From Longitalea arenae (GTDB lineage: Bacteria > Bacteroidota > Bacteroidia > Chitinophagales > Chitinophagaceae), in the NCBI RefSeq assembly GCF_016924755.1, contig NZ_JAFFJX010000002.1:62001-126000 (forward strand): a stretch of DNA of 64,000 nucleotides, in the 5' to 3' direction. The notes below the pieces were generated by a model. It ran no database searches. It had not been told where the DNA came from and was given only the letters and a program-made list of their open reading frames with translations. Shown piece by piece: positions 6,186-14,891 of this stretch (position 1 is the stretch's first letter; each line of letters opens with the position of its first letter). Both the position numbers and the translations under genes were made by a program.

Positions 6186-9100
6186 TTACTGTTTCAGCAG
6201 TTTGGTCATAACTGTCTTATTCCCCTGCCAGGTAATTACGGTATATACCCCGGGCAGCCAATGAGCACCTACAGTAACCGTTGTATTATTGCTCAGGTTA
6301 TACAGGGAGGTTACCCTTTTTCCTGTTGAATCATAAACATGCAGGAAGATGGTATCGGTATTGTTGCTGGTGATCCTCAACTGGAAGGTAGTTTTTGATG
6401 GATTGGGATAAGGCACTACCGTTAACAGACCGAGGTCAGGTTGTTTAATTTCCAGCGCCGTTACGGTAATCGTTTCACTGTCGGTTGCGCCCTTATCATC
6501 GGTAACCGTTAATCTGAACACATAGGTCCCTGCCACCAGGTTGCGTAATTCGGTAGTGGCTGCATTAGGTGTCACCAGCATAAAGGAAGAAGGACCACTT
6601 ATTTTTGTCCATCTATAAGAAACGATCCTGCCGTCAGGATCATAAGATCCCGAGCCGTTTAATGATACGCTGGCATTCGGCAGCTGCACGGTAATATCGT
6701 TTCCGGGCATAGCTACCGGGCTTTGGTTCCCCGGCGAGGCCGCTTCATTTACCACTACAGTTACATCATTATTCGCTGTGGCGCCCCTGTTATCAGTCAC
6801 CGTTAATCTGAACACATAAGTACCGGCTATCAGGTTACTTACCTGGGTGATCGCTGAACCAGCACTGTTGATAAGGAATGAGGAAGGTCCGCTCACCTTG
6901 GACCAGGCATATTTTGTAACAGAACCATCAGGATCAGTAGAAGCCGTACCATTGAGGGTAACTCTGTTGGTTGGCAATGTAATGGCCGTATCCGGTCCGG
7001 CATCAGCCACGGGTGGCCTGTTGGCCGGGGTCGTGCTGTTATTCACGATCACATTTACCGTATCTTCAGCAGTTACCCCTTTGTTATCGGTAACTGTAAG
7101 TTTGTATACATAGGTACCGGCCACCAGGTTGGTCAATGCCGTTGTAGCTGCCCCTGCATCGGCAATGGTGAATTGCGAGGGACCGCTCACCTTGGACCAT
7201 GCATACTTTGTAATAGAACCGTCAGGATCTTTAGATGCACCGCCATTGAGGGTTGTGCTGTTCAATGGCAGGGTAAGGTTGATATCGGCGCCTGCATTTG
7301 CAACAGGACCCAGGTTAGCGGCATTCACGGTTACGGTAACTTCATCGGTACCGGTGGCGCCTTTATCGTCAGTTACCTGCAGGCGGAAAACATACACGCC
7401 TGCCGCAAGCCCGGTTATCGTTGGTTTATTGGAAGCTCCGTTGCCAATACTGAATTGTGAGGGCCCCGCTACTTTCGTCCAGGCATAACTTACGATACTG
7501 CCATCCGTATCCCTTGAAGCCACACCATCGAGGGTCACATAATTCACGGGCAGCGTAATAGCAATATCAGAACCTGCATTGGCGATCGGGGCCACATTGC
7601 CAGAGGCCGGAGGTTGCGACCCAATGGGATCGGAAAACAATTGGCCCATTGGCACATACTCCAACGGTAAGCTGGCGCTCTGCCACTTTAACCCTATGTT
7701 CGAACGATTGTCTGTGTTAAAATACTCGAGCCTGATATCGTATTTCTGCCCTGCAAGCAAATGAATAGGCGGAGAAGTTTGTACGCCGGGATATGGCTCG
7801 CTCCAGCTATCTATCACCAGTTTACCATCGATATACAACCTGATGCCGCCACCGGTCTCTACATGGAATGTAAGAGGCTCTGAATAATGCGGCATCACCT
7901 TGCCCGTCCAGCGAATGGAATAGCTGTTGCTGGTAATTTTATAATGAACGCCTAATTTATTCCAGTGGAAGAAATATATTGAAACGTCTGTTCTGGTGAA
8001 TGCTGGTTTCGATAAGTTGGTATCATTAAAATACTCCGCTTTCAACCCGTTCCCATTTCCCCAGATGGTGGGCGCAAAAGGGGCAATATTCGTTTTACCT
8101 GACCTGGTAAGCATATAAGACTGACCAAGTACCGGTTGCACCCGCATCGTTTCATTGGAGCCTGCGAGCGGACTAAGTAAATAATCCACCGCACTGGCCA
8201 GGAAAGAAAGCGCGCCGCCTACAATTCCTTCTGTAGTACATTGAATAATATCTACTTTCTTTACGGCTTTGGGCGACTGATTTATAATGCCCGCTTTGCG
8301 ATGCCCCCTGATGGTGCAGTTCCTGATAAAGATAGGCCATGATCCATCCAGCGGGCCTTCTTCCATCCTGATGGCGTAATCGAGGCCCGCAGCATCGATG
8401 ATCAGGTTCTCGAACCGTATGCGATTGCTGTTAGCCGAAGCGGCTTTGATCTGGATCTCGCTGTTATAGATATGACCATCCCGATAGAAATAACAGTTTG
8501 AATAGGCACCATGATAAATGCCCATTTCATTATTATAGAGTACAAAATCTTCAATAACGTGTACTTTCTCATTGTTTTGCCAGGTTACCAATCCGCCGCA
8601 ACAATTGTGCGCCATATTTCCTTTAAATTCCCAGGCGCTTTCAATGGTTCCTTCCTGCCAGAAATAAGCGCCGCCACTACGGAAGTCACCCGTCATTCCG
8701 ATAGCTACATTATTATTACAAACATTATCATCGCCCACCCCCAGAATAAAGGCGGTTACAGTAAATGTAGGTGCATCGCTGTTGTCAATATCAGCTGCAT
8801 CATGAAGGAATGAACCTCGTGCCACTATATTGTTATTCCAGGTGATACCATGGGTCAGATCCATTACATCCCACCAGAAAGCGGTCTCCATGAAATTGTA
8901 AGCCACATTGCCTTTCATGGTGATGCCATTGGAGGAGTGGGGTACATAGCTATGGCTGCCTGTATCGCGGATAACACAACCTTCCACCATCGATCCCACG
9001 CTACCGTTACCACAATGGTGAAAATGAAGCCCATAGCGGCCCAATACAAATTCGGGGGTTGAATCGCCGGTGCGGTTCTTTCGCGGCCCGATATATCTTA

Positions 9101-9986
9101 TTTGTACGTTCTTAATGGTTTGTGGTACCGAGGTGCGAATGAAAATATGCGTTCTGCCCGTAGCGGTTCCTTCAATACGTACGTTCCTGGTAAGATTGAT
9201 CACCTCGGCGGTCCAGATATTGATCTGCGGATGCGCACGTACTGTTGCTGCATTCAATGTAACAGAGGAACCGGAAATACTTCTGATGGTACGATCTTCA
9301 AAACCATTGGTATATGCGTTGCCGACAGTTGGAGACTCGGTTGGGGCAATGGTAATATCATCGCCCACCTGCCATCCCGCCGGCGTGGTGTTCAATGAAA
9401 TAGTAGTTGCGCCAGAGCTGATATTGCCAGCAGCGCGTACGAACGCCGTTTTAGCAGCGCCCACAAGATCTAACAAACCTGATCCCATGGCCCACAAGCC
9501 AACGTCGGCGCCTATTACGTCCATACCGCCGCCAACAAATTTGCTTTCGTCGATATTGATAAACCGTAAAGTTTGAATGATACTGGCAGAAGCAGGACGC
9601 ATGATCAATTTGCCTTCTACTACAACATTGCCGGTCGATTGAAGTGTTGTGCTTTTGCTGCTGTCGAATTGTAAGGTAGCGCCGCTGCTAATACTTACAC
9701 CGGCATAGATTCCTGAAGTAATATCGAATGTAACGGTATGTCCTGATGAAATGAGAGGAGTATCTATAGGCCCTGGTAATTTACCGCCCCAGGTAGCAGG
9801 ATCAGACCAATTGCCCGATTGCATACTAGCGATTGTGCCGAAGAGTGCGAATGTTTGTCGCGGCGCACACTCAATCACATCGGGTCGAGTTTCTTTTTTC
9901 TTAGCACCTAACTGCGAGGTCAAACAAACTCCGGTTGCAGTCAAGGACGCATCCCGGAGGAACTTCCTTCGAGTAGTGTTGATCAT
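6186..9986 (-). CDS. Giant secreted G8 / beta-helix / PA14 / 4xPKD protein with T9SS sorting domain
   Basis: 1266 residues. The N-terminus holds a twin-arginine motif (T-R-R-K-F-L-R-D, residues 5-12) and a weakly hydrophobic stretch, a Tat-type export signal. A G8 domain follows from about residue 56 (S-G-N-W-S-D-P-A-T-W-G-G), then a right-handed beta-helix to about 600 as in CEMIP/TMEM2-like proteins. A PA14 carbohydrate-binding domain lies at about 645-782. Four PKD/K319L-type repeats of about 94 residues span about 799-1177. The C-terminal 75 residues form a type A T9SS sorting domain (P-Y-P-N-P-S ... G-V-Y-T-V). It should be exported to the surface or released. Polysaccharide binding or cleavage is inferred; no catalytic residue was proven. 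It is next to the EPS locus on the same strand. Confidence 0.88.
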   Translation of the reverse strand: MINTTRRKFLRDASLTATGVCLTSQLGAKKKETRPDVIECAPRQTFALFGTIASMQSGNWSDPATWGGKLPGPIDTPLISSGHTVTFDITSGIYAGVSISSGATLQFDSSKSTTLQSTGNVVVEGKLIMRPASASIIQTLRFINIDESKFVGGGMDVIGADVGLWAMGSGLLDLVGAAKTAFVRAAGNISSGATTISLNTTPAGWQVGDDITIAPTESPTVGNAYTNGFEDRTIRSISGSSVTLNAATVRAHPQINIWTAEVINLTRNVRIEGTATGRTHIFIRTSVPQTIKNVQIRYIGPRKNRTGDSTPEFVLGRYGLHFHHCGNGSVGSMVEGCVIRDTGSHSYVPHSSNGITMKGNVAYNFMETAFWWDVMDLTHGITWNNNIVARGSFLHDAADIDNSDAPTFTVTAFILGVGDDNVCNNNVAIGMTGDFRSGGAYFWQEGTIESAWEFKGNMAHNCCGGLVTWQNNEKVHVIEDFVLYNNEMGIYHGAYSNCYFYRDGHIYNSEIQIKAASANSNRIRFENLIIDAAGLDYAIRMEEGPLDGSWPIFIRNCTIRGHRKAGIINQSPKAVKKVDIIQCTTEGIVGGALSFLASAVDYLLSPLAGSNETMRVQPVLGQSYMLTRSGKTNIAPFAPTIWGNGNGLKAEYFNDTNLSKPAFTRTDVSIYFFHWNKLGVHYKITSNSYSIRWTGKVMPHYSEPLTFHVETGGGIRLYIDGKLVIDSWSEPYPGVQTSPPIHLLAGQKYDIRLEYFNTDNRSNIGLKWQSASLPLEYVPMGQLFSDPIGSQPPASGNVAPIANAGSDIAITLPVNYVTLDGVASRDTDGSIVSYAWTKVAGPSQFSIGNGASNKPTITGLAAGVYVFRLQVTDDKGATGTDEVTVTVNAANLGPVANAGADINLTLPLNSTTLNGGASKDPDGSITKYAWSKVSGPSQFTIADAGAATTALTNLVAGTYVYKLTVTDNKGVTAEDTVNVIVNNSTTPANRPPVADAGPDTAITLPTNRVTLNGTASTDPDGSVTKYAWSKVSGPSSFLINSAGSAITQVSNLIAGTYVFRLTVTDNRGATANNDVTVVVNEAASPGNQSPVAMPGNDITVQLPNASVSLNGSGSYDPDGRIVSYRWTKISGPSSFMLVTPNAATTELRNLVAGTYVFRLTVTDDKGATDSETITVTALEIKQPDLGLLTVVPYPNPSKTTFQLRITSNNTDTIFLHVYDSTGKRVTSLYNLSNNTTVTVGAHWLPGVYTVITWQGNKTVMTKLLKQ
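6455..7590 (-). repeat. Four tandem PKD-repeat coding units
   Basis: Four direct repeats of about 285 bp inside the G8 protein gene encode PKD domains that share the phrase A-N-A-G-x-D, a D-x-D-G-S-I/V segment, W-x-K-V-x-G-P-S and T-V-T-D-x-x-G-A/V-T. The two middle copies are the closest. These are domain repeats and not a mobile element. Confidence 0.85.
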
Positions 9987-10594
9987 AGGAGTATTTTACG
10001 TTTTTCTTAAAGAGTAGTTTCGTAGTTTCACTAGTGAACTAACAATTATAATGCCTGAAACCGGGTCGATTAAAAGATTCATAAAAAAATAGACTAAAGT
10101 CAAACACATGTTTTCATTTGAAATATGAAGTCAACTTTTAATCAATTCAATTATTCATTTCTTTCTTCAAACCCTCTTCCCTGTTAGTTTATAGTATAAA
10201 ACAACCGCACTCTTAAAAAAGTGTAAGAAAAACAACCAGCTTAAAAAAAACAGCAGCATTTCGTATATCTACCGGTAAAATATACTAGCGCACCATAGAT
10301 ACTATCCCATAAAACGAGTAAGTACTTGTGCTTATAAAAATGTGGAAAAGCGCTGGCTAACAGAAAATTAAAGCGACAGAAAGGAACCGGATGCCGAAAG
10401 GTATTGACTGTACGCCGTTAAAACAGCAACACAAAAGAAAAAGGGCCGGTCCTATTAAATTATTTTTTAATAGAACCAGCCCTTGCCGTTATAATATATA
10501 AATAAGGAGTAAACAGCTGACGGTGGTCAGTTACTAATAAACGTAGTGGCTACAGTTTATTGCTGCTGTTGTCCATATACCCAGTAGGGTTTGG
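9987..10594. other. Intergenic region, 608 bp, with a long hairpin
   Basis: This region lies upstream of the G8 protein gene (minus strand) and downstream of the EPS locus. It is AT-rich at 10018-10300. A 19-bp stem with two mismatches lies at 10440-10485 (AAGGGC..GGT..CTATTAAA with TTTAATAG..ACC..GCCCTT) and is the likely terminator of the EPS transcript. No ORF with coding character was seen. A clear TTTG/TAnnTTTG promoter for the G8 gene was not found. Confidence 0.5.
10440..10485 (-). terminator. Terminator hairpin at the distal end of the EPS locus
   Basis: A long stem of 17 paired bases and two C-A mismatches, A/T-rich at its tip. It is 110 nt beyond the stop codon of the last deacetylase gene. 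Confidence 0.6.
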
Positions 10595-11422
10595 CTACTT
10601 CAGCATTTTTTCAAAACGGTTAAATATCTTGATGTAGCCCCATACACAAACCTTAAACTTCCAGAAAGGAAACAGTCCACTCACATGGATGCGGCTTACA
10701 AAAAATCTATTCTCCACCGGGATCTTATCTACCCAGTTACTTACCCGGAATGCCAGCCGGATGCCATGCTGCTGCAGCAATTGGAACATAGCCAGTTTCT
10801 TCTCTTCTTTTTGCTGATTATAGGCGCCAAAGGTATATGCGTGGCATGGCTGCACCGGAATGCCTAATTCCTGTAAGCGGGTCTTTGTTTTAATGAGATC
10901 AGCTTCTATTTCCGGCAAACTTAAGGAGGAATAGCTCTCATGCATATAGGTATGCCATCCGAACTGAACCTGGTCTTTGCTCATTTCAATGGCTTCTTCC
11001 GCGAACATGAATTCGCCCATTGGGTTGGGCGCCACCTGTTTATTATCCGGTGATCGAATGAAACCGGCCACCAGGAAAATGTTCGCCTTGATATCATATT
11101 CCTTTAAAAGCGGGTACAGGTTGTTATAGTTATCTCTATATCCGTCGTCGACGGTGATCATTACCGGCCGTGCAGGCAATGGCTTTTTCTGTTCCACATG
11201 CGCCAGCAGCTCACTGAGGAAAATGGTTGTGTAGCCTTTTTTATTGAGGTACGCAAACTGCCTGCGCAGCTGATGGGTGCTAACAGTCAAAAAATCAGGT
11301 TTATCAGTGCTTATCTTATGGTAATTCAATACCGGTAATCCGCCAAAAGCCGACCCCATTTTAAAAAGTAAAAAGGCGACTACTAGCAACACAATTAGCC
11401 CTGTAACAATTAAATATACCAT
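10595..11422 (-). CDS. Polysaccharide deacetylase (NodB domain), membrane-anchored
   Basis: 275 residues. An N-terminal hydrophobic helix (about 3-22) acts as membrane anchor. The NodB fold carries the metal and catalytic aspartates in T-V-D-D-G-Y and the H-x3-H metal motif in W-H-T-Y-M-H. It removes N- or O-acetyl groups from sugars in a carbohydrate esterase family 4 reaction outside the inner membrane. It is a paralogue of the gene just before it (11431-12261), separated by 8 nt, with the same order of motifs (Y-H-K/R-I, F-L/I-S-E/D-L). This pair closes the EPS transcription unit and may modify the finished glycan. Confidence 0.88.
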   Translation of the reverse strand: MVYLIVTGLIVLLVVAFLLFKMGSAFGGLPVLNYHKISTDKPDFLTVSTHQLRRQFAYLNKKGYTTIFLSELLAHVEQKKPLPARPVMITVDDGYRDNYNNLYPLLKEYDIKANIFLVAGFIRSPDNKQVAPNPMGEFMFAEEAIEMSKDQVQFGWHTYMHESYSSLSLPEIEADLIKTKTRLQELGIPVQPCHAYTFGAYNQQKEEKKLAMFQLLQQHGIRLAFRVSNWVDKIPVENRFFVSRIHVSGLFPFWKFKVCVWGYIKIFNRFEKMLK

Positions 11423-11430
11423 TGTACTGT

Positions 11431-12261
11431 CTACTTAAATATTCGTTCAAAGCGGGCAATGATGCGGATGAAGCCCAGCAATGTCATTTTGAATTTGAAC
11501 ATAGAATAGGTGCCACTTATAGTTGACCGCTTAAGCAACAAGCGGTTCACGTTCTTCATTGGCAGTTTATTCAGCCGGTCGCCTGTTTTAAATGCATAGC
11601 GCACCCCATGCTTCTTCAAAATACCGAACATGGCTTTCTGTTTTACCGGGTCATTTTTCAGGTAAACGGCGAACGAATAGGCGAAACAGGGTTGATAGGG
11701 TATTCCCAGCTCATCGAGCCTTTGTTTGGAAACCCGCATGTCTTCATCAATCTCTTCCAGGGTCATTCTATCGTAACGCTTGTGGTACATGGTATGCAAA
11801 CCAAATTGAATGTGGTCGCGGCAAACGGTTTTGGCCTCTTCCAGCGTCATAAACTCCCCTTCGGCCCGCGGCCCCATGTTGCCAGGCGTTTGTACAAAAC
11901 CGGCCACGATAAAAATGTTGGCCTTGCAATTGAACTCCTTCAATAAAGGATACAGGTCTGTATAATTGTCCCGGAAACCATCATCCAGGGTGATCATCAG
12001 CGGTTTTGGTGGTAATGGCGTTCCCTTTTCAAAATAATCGATGAGGTCGCTGATGAAGATCGTATTGTATCCCTTTTTGGTGATATATTCAAGCTGCTCA
12101 CGCATGCGCGAAGTGGCAACATTTATAAAATCGGGCGTCTTCGTACTGTTGATCCTGTGATAGACCAGCACAGGCAGTCCTCTGAAAAAAGGGCCTGCAT
12201 ACATGTACATAAGAATGAAGAGCATTACCAGGATGATCACCGGTATTATAATAGATGCCAT
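11431..12261 (-). CDS. Polysaccharide deacetylase (NodB domain), membrane-anchored, paralogue
   Basis: 276 residues with an N-terminal TM helix (about 5-24), V-Y-H-R-I-N near residue 34, T-L-D-D-G-F (catalytic and metal Asp) near 90, and H-T-M-Y-H as the metal histidines near 157. It looks like a tandem duplicate of 10595-11422. Both have a short C-terminal basic region ending in a R/N-R-F-E-R/K-M/I-F/L-K tail. The paralogues may act on different positions or residues of the same polymer. Family CE4 is clear; the actual substrate is not. Confidence 0.88.
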   Translation of the reverse strand: MASIIIPVIILVMLFILMYMYAGPFFRGLPVLVYHRINSTKTPDFINVATSRMREQLEYITKKGYNTIFISDLIDYFEKGTPLPPKPLMITLDDGFRDNYTDLYPLLKEFNCKANIFIVAGFVQTPGNMGPRAEGEFMTLEEAKTVCRDHIQFGLHTMYHKRYDRMTLEEIDEDMRVSKQRLDELGIPYQPCFAYSFAVYLKNDPVKQKAMFGILKKHGVRYAFKTGDRLNKLPMKNVNRLLLKRSTISGTYSMFKFKMTLLGFIRIIARFERIFK

Positions 12262-12400
12262 AATTGATATGTATTGATGATAATTATTTATAATGCGATA
12301 ATCCTGGGAAATTGGACCGGCGCCGGCAAAGGATACTGTCTGAGGAAGACTTCAAGTGAAAGATGTGCCTGAAAGGAGATTGGCCGGCAGCAAATAAGAA

Positions 12401-12465
12401 CAGGCAACAACCATTATAATACATTGCTTAGCGGGTTCTCATCAATATATTATGATTGTTGCCTG
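12401..12465 (-). terminator. Inverted repeat downstream of the PglF-like gene
   Basis: The arms at 12401-12420 and 12447-12465 share CAGGCAACAA and an AT-rich inner part, with few mismatches. It lies 14 nt past the stop of the dehydratase gene and 140 nt before the first deacetylase. It may be a partial terminator or an RNA processing site. Confidence 0.45.
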
Positions 12466-12478
12466 CGTGGTTGGTGTT

Positions 12479-14467
12479 TCAATCGGCGGCCGTTGCTGTG
12501 AAGGCCTTATTAAGTTGTAGATCGAGTTTCTCGTACTGCGAATTCTTGCTTTTGAATTCCGGAACCAACTCCTTCATTTTCTTAACAATGCCATAATTAT
12601 CCTCGAGCCGGCTCAGGCTGATCAGATCCTCAATATCCCTTACTACTTTATGCGAAGAGGGAATGATCTTGGCTATTTTGATCTTTTCATGGTGGGTAGG
12701 CAGGGTCTTTTCTTCTGCATTCAGCAGCTCTTCATATAACTTCTCACCAGGCCTTAAGCCGGAATAAACGATCTTGATATCTTCATCGGGCGTTAAACCG
12801 GCCAGGCGGATCATCTTCAATGCGAGGTCAACGATCTTAACCGGCTTGCCCATATCGAATACAAAGATCTCAGCGCCCTTACCCATGATCGCCGCTTCCA
12901 TGACCAGCTGTACGGCTTCCGGGATCGTCATGAAGTAGCGGGTGATCTCGGGGTGGGTAACTGTAACCGGACCGCCATTCTGGATCTGTTGCCTGAAGCG
13001 GGGGATCACAGAACCATTAGAGCCCAGTACATTGCCGAAGCGGGTGGTAATGAATTTTGTTTTGGTATTGCCATTCGCACCATGTTTACTGTCATTATTG
13101 ATCAATCCCATAATGGTTTGATCAACCAGGTTGTCGGCCACACTGCTCAGCGACTGAACATACATTTCCGCAATCCGTTTGGAGGTACCCATCACATTGG
13201 TTGGGTTCACCGCCTTATCGGTTGAGATCATCACAAACTTGTGCACGTTGTACAATACCGACAGATCGGCGATGATCTTGGTTCCCATTACATTGGTAAG
13301 AATAGCCTCGGAGGGATGTTTTTCCATCATAGGCACGTGCTTGTAAGCAGCGGCATGGAAAACAAAATGCGGGCGGAATTCCCGGAACGGTATCAGCATC
13401 CGGTTGCGGTCGCGAATATTACCTATGAAAATCTTAATATTGGCATCAGGGAATTTTTCTTCCATCTCCAGCTGTATTTCATGCAGCGGCGATTCCGCCT
13501 GATCACACATAACCACCATTTCCGGATGGAAGGATAATACCTGCCGAACGATCTCTGAGCCAATGGAACCCGCTGCGCCGGTGATTAGGATCCTTTTCCC
13601 CGTAAGCTCTCTCGATATCTTTTCGTTATTTATAATAATAGGCTCACGCTGTAACAGATCTTCGATGCGCAGTTCCTGAATTTGCTTCAGGCTTAATTTA
13701 CCATAGATCCATTGGTCGGAAGGCGGAACAGTAAGAACTTTAATACCGAATTGTAAACATTTTTCAATAACTATCTTTTTATCATTGTTATCAAGCTGCT
13801 CGTTCATCAATATGAGCTTGTCGATCTTCTTTTTCGTTTTCAGCATGTGCAGCTCCCTGATATGGTATACCCTTTTCTGCTGAATGGTAACATTGGCCCG
13901 GTTCAGATCTGTTTCAACAAAGCCCGCAATGACAAATTTATTGGTGATGCTCGATTCAATGGCCTGCTTTACCAGCATGGCCTCGGTATCACTGCCAAAT
14001 ATCAAGACATTCTCCTTTACAATGATAGCGTTATGCTTTACATAATAATAAAATCCGCGGACCATTGACCGCAGCATCATATGCAGCGTACAACTGATAA
14101 AGAAGTTGATCAGCAGCACGCCTGAAATGTTCAGGGTATTAATATGGTATTCGCGGTTCACGACCGATACTACGGCAATGGGGTATAATACGCCGGTGAT
14201 CAAAACAGCCAGGGAGATCCGCATTACGTCATAGACATTTGAAAAGCGGAGCATACCTGTATGTATACGCATAAAATAAAATACCGGCAATGAGATCGCA
14301 CAGTAAAGGGTGGTATACACAAAAAAGTGACCGCGCATTATTTCAGAAAACTCAAATTGCTTTACGACAAAATAGGATAACGTAAAGGAAAAGCCGGTAA
14401 TGACCAGATCGATGATCAATATAACCCACCTGGGTACTGGCCGGGAGAAAGAAAGAAACTGCTTCAT
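12479..14467 (-). CDS. pglF: UDP-GlcNAc 4,6-dehydratase, membrane-bound (PglF/WbpM/FlaA1-type)
   Basis: 662 residues from ATG at 14467; a TTG 17 codons earlier was not used because the usual N-terminus K-Q-F-L-S begins at the ATG. Four TM helices occupy about 18-125. A CoA-binding-like domain follows. The catalytic SDR domain starts near 285 with T-G-A-A-G-S-I-G-S-E. The active site has S-T-D-K-A-V-N-P-T-N-V-M-G-T-S-K, where the M-x3-K pattern replaces the usual Y-x3-K, typical of WbpM/PglF. It converts UDP-GlcNAc to the 4-keto-6-deoxy sugar, the first step to diacetylbacillosamine. The aminotransferase and acetyltransferase that would act next are the two genes transcribed before it. Confidence 0.9.
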   Translation of the reverse strand: MKQFLSFSRPVPRWVILIIDLVITGFSFTLSYFVVKQFEFSEIMRGHFFVYTTLYCAISLPVFYFMRIHTGMLRFSNVYDVMRISLAVLITGVLYPIAVVSVVNREYHINTLNISGVLLINFFISCTLHMMLRSMVRGFYYYVKHNAIIVKENVLIFGSDTEAMLVKQAIESSITNKFVIAGFVETDLNRANVTIQQKRVYHIRELHMLKTKKKIDKLILMNEQLDNNDKKIVIEKCLQFGIKVLTVPPSDQWIYGKLSLKQIQELRIEDLLQREPIIINNEKISRELTGKRILITGAAGSIGSEIVRQVLSFHPEMVVMCDQAESPLHEIQLEMEEKFPDANIKIFIGNIRDRNRMLIPFREFRPHFVFHAAAYKHVPMMEKHPSEAILTNVMGTKIIADLSVLYNVHKFVMISTDKAVNPTNVMGTSKRIAEMYVQSLSSVADNLVDQTIMGLINNDSKHGANGNTKTKFITTRFGNVLGSNGSVIPRFRQQIQNGGPVTVTHPEITRYFMTIPEAVQLVMEAAIMGKGAEIFVFDMGKPVKIVDLALKMIRLAGLTPDEDIKIVYSGLRPGEKLYEELLNAEEKTLPTHHEKIKIAKIIPSSHKVVRDIEDLISLSRLEDNYGIVKKMKELVPEFKSKNSQYEKLDLQLNKAFTATAAD

Positions 14468-14891
14468 GCTATTGACCAATATGTTTACAATGTGATTGTT
14501 CCGAACGTGGATTTCCAAGGACTAAAATGGAATTACCATGAGCAAAAAGCAAAGGATGATCACGGCGGAATGGATATTACGCAGGAAATATGGATCAGGC
14601 ACTTGAACTAAGCACAGAAAATGGATTGTAAACAGCAGGAAGTTCAAAGGATTAACACAAAACCAACAACATATATATGGCTTTATACAAGGATATCGAT
14701 GTATGGAAGATTAAAATAATAAGTGGAAATGATGGATTTGAAAAGGAGGACATTTCAAAGGATAAGTCGGATGCTTCAGGACGTTAGTATCCTTTTTTCG
14801 CGGACATTTATTGGAAATTATTGGAAAGATGCTCTATTCTTAATGGAGGATATTCATAGGAACAAAAAGACTGACGGAAATCAGGCGAAAG
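14468..14891. other. Intergenic region, 424 bp, with three CAAAGGAT copies
   Basis: It lies between the PglE-like and PglF-like genes. The octamer CAAAGGAT occurs three times (about 14552, 14645 and 14755), read as ATCCTTTG on the transcribed strand. Two copies are preceded there by TT or TA, giving sequences near the TAnnTTTG minus-7 box. A short ORF on the plus strand here has no coding support. An internal promoter for pglF is possible. Confidence 0.4.

Noticed and set aside
6847-7488. Plus-strand ORFs over the PKD repeats
   Set aside because: They exist because the PKD repeats are repetitive and GC-rich; the minus-strand frame has full domain support.
6455-7590. Tandem DNA repeat that could be read as a mobile or satellite element
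   Set aside because: Each unit encodes one PKD domain in frame, so it is a protein domain repeat.
14468-14518. TTG start extending the PglF-like gene by 17 residues
   Set aside because: The ATG at 14467 starts the usual N-terminus before the first TM helix.
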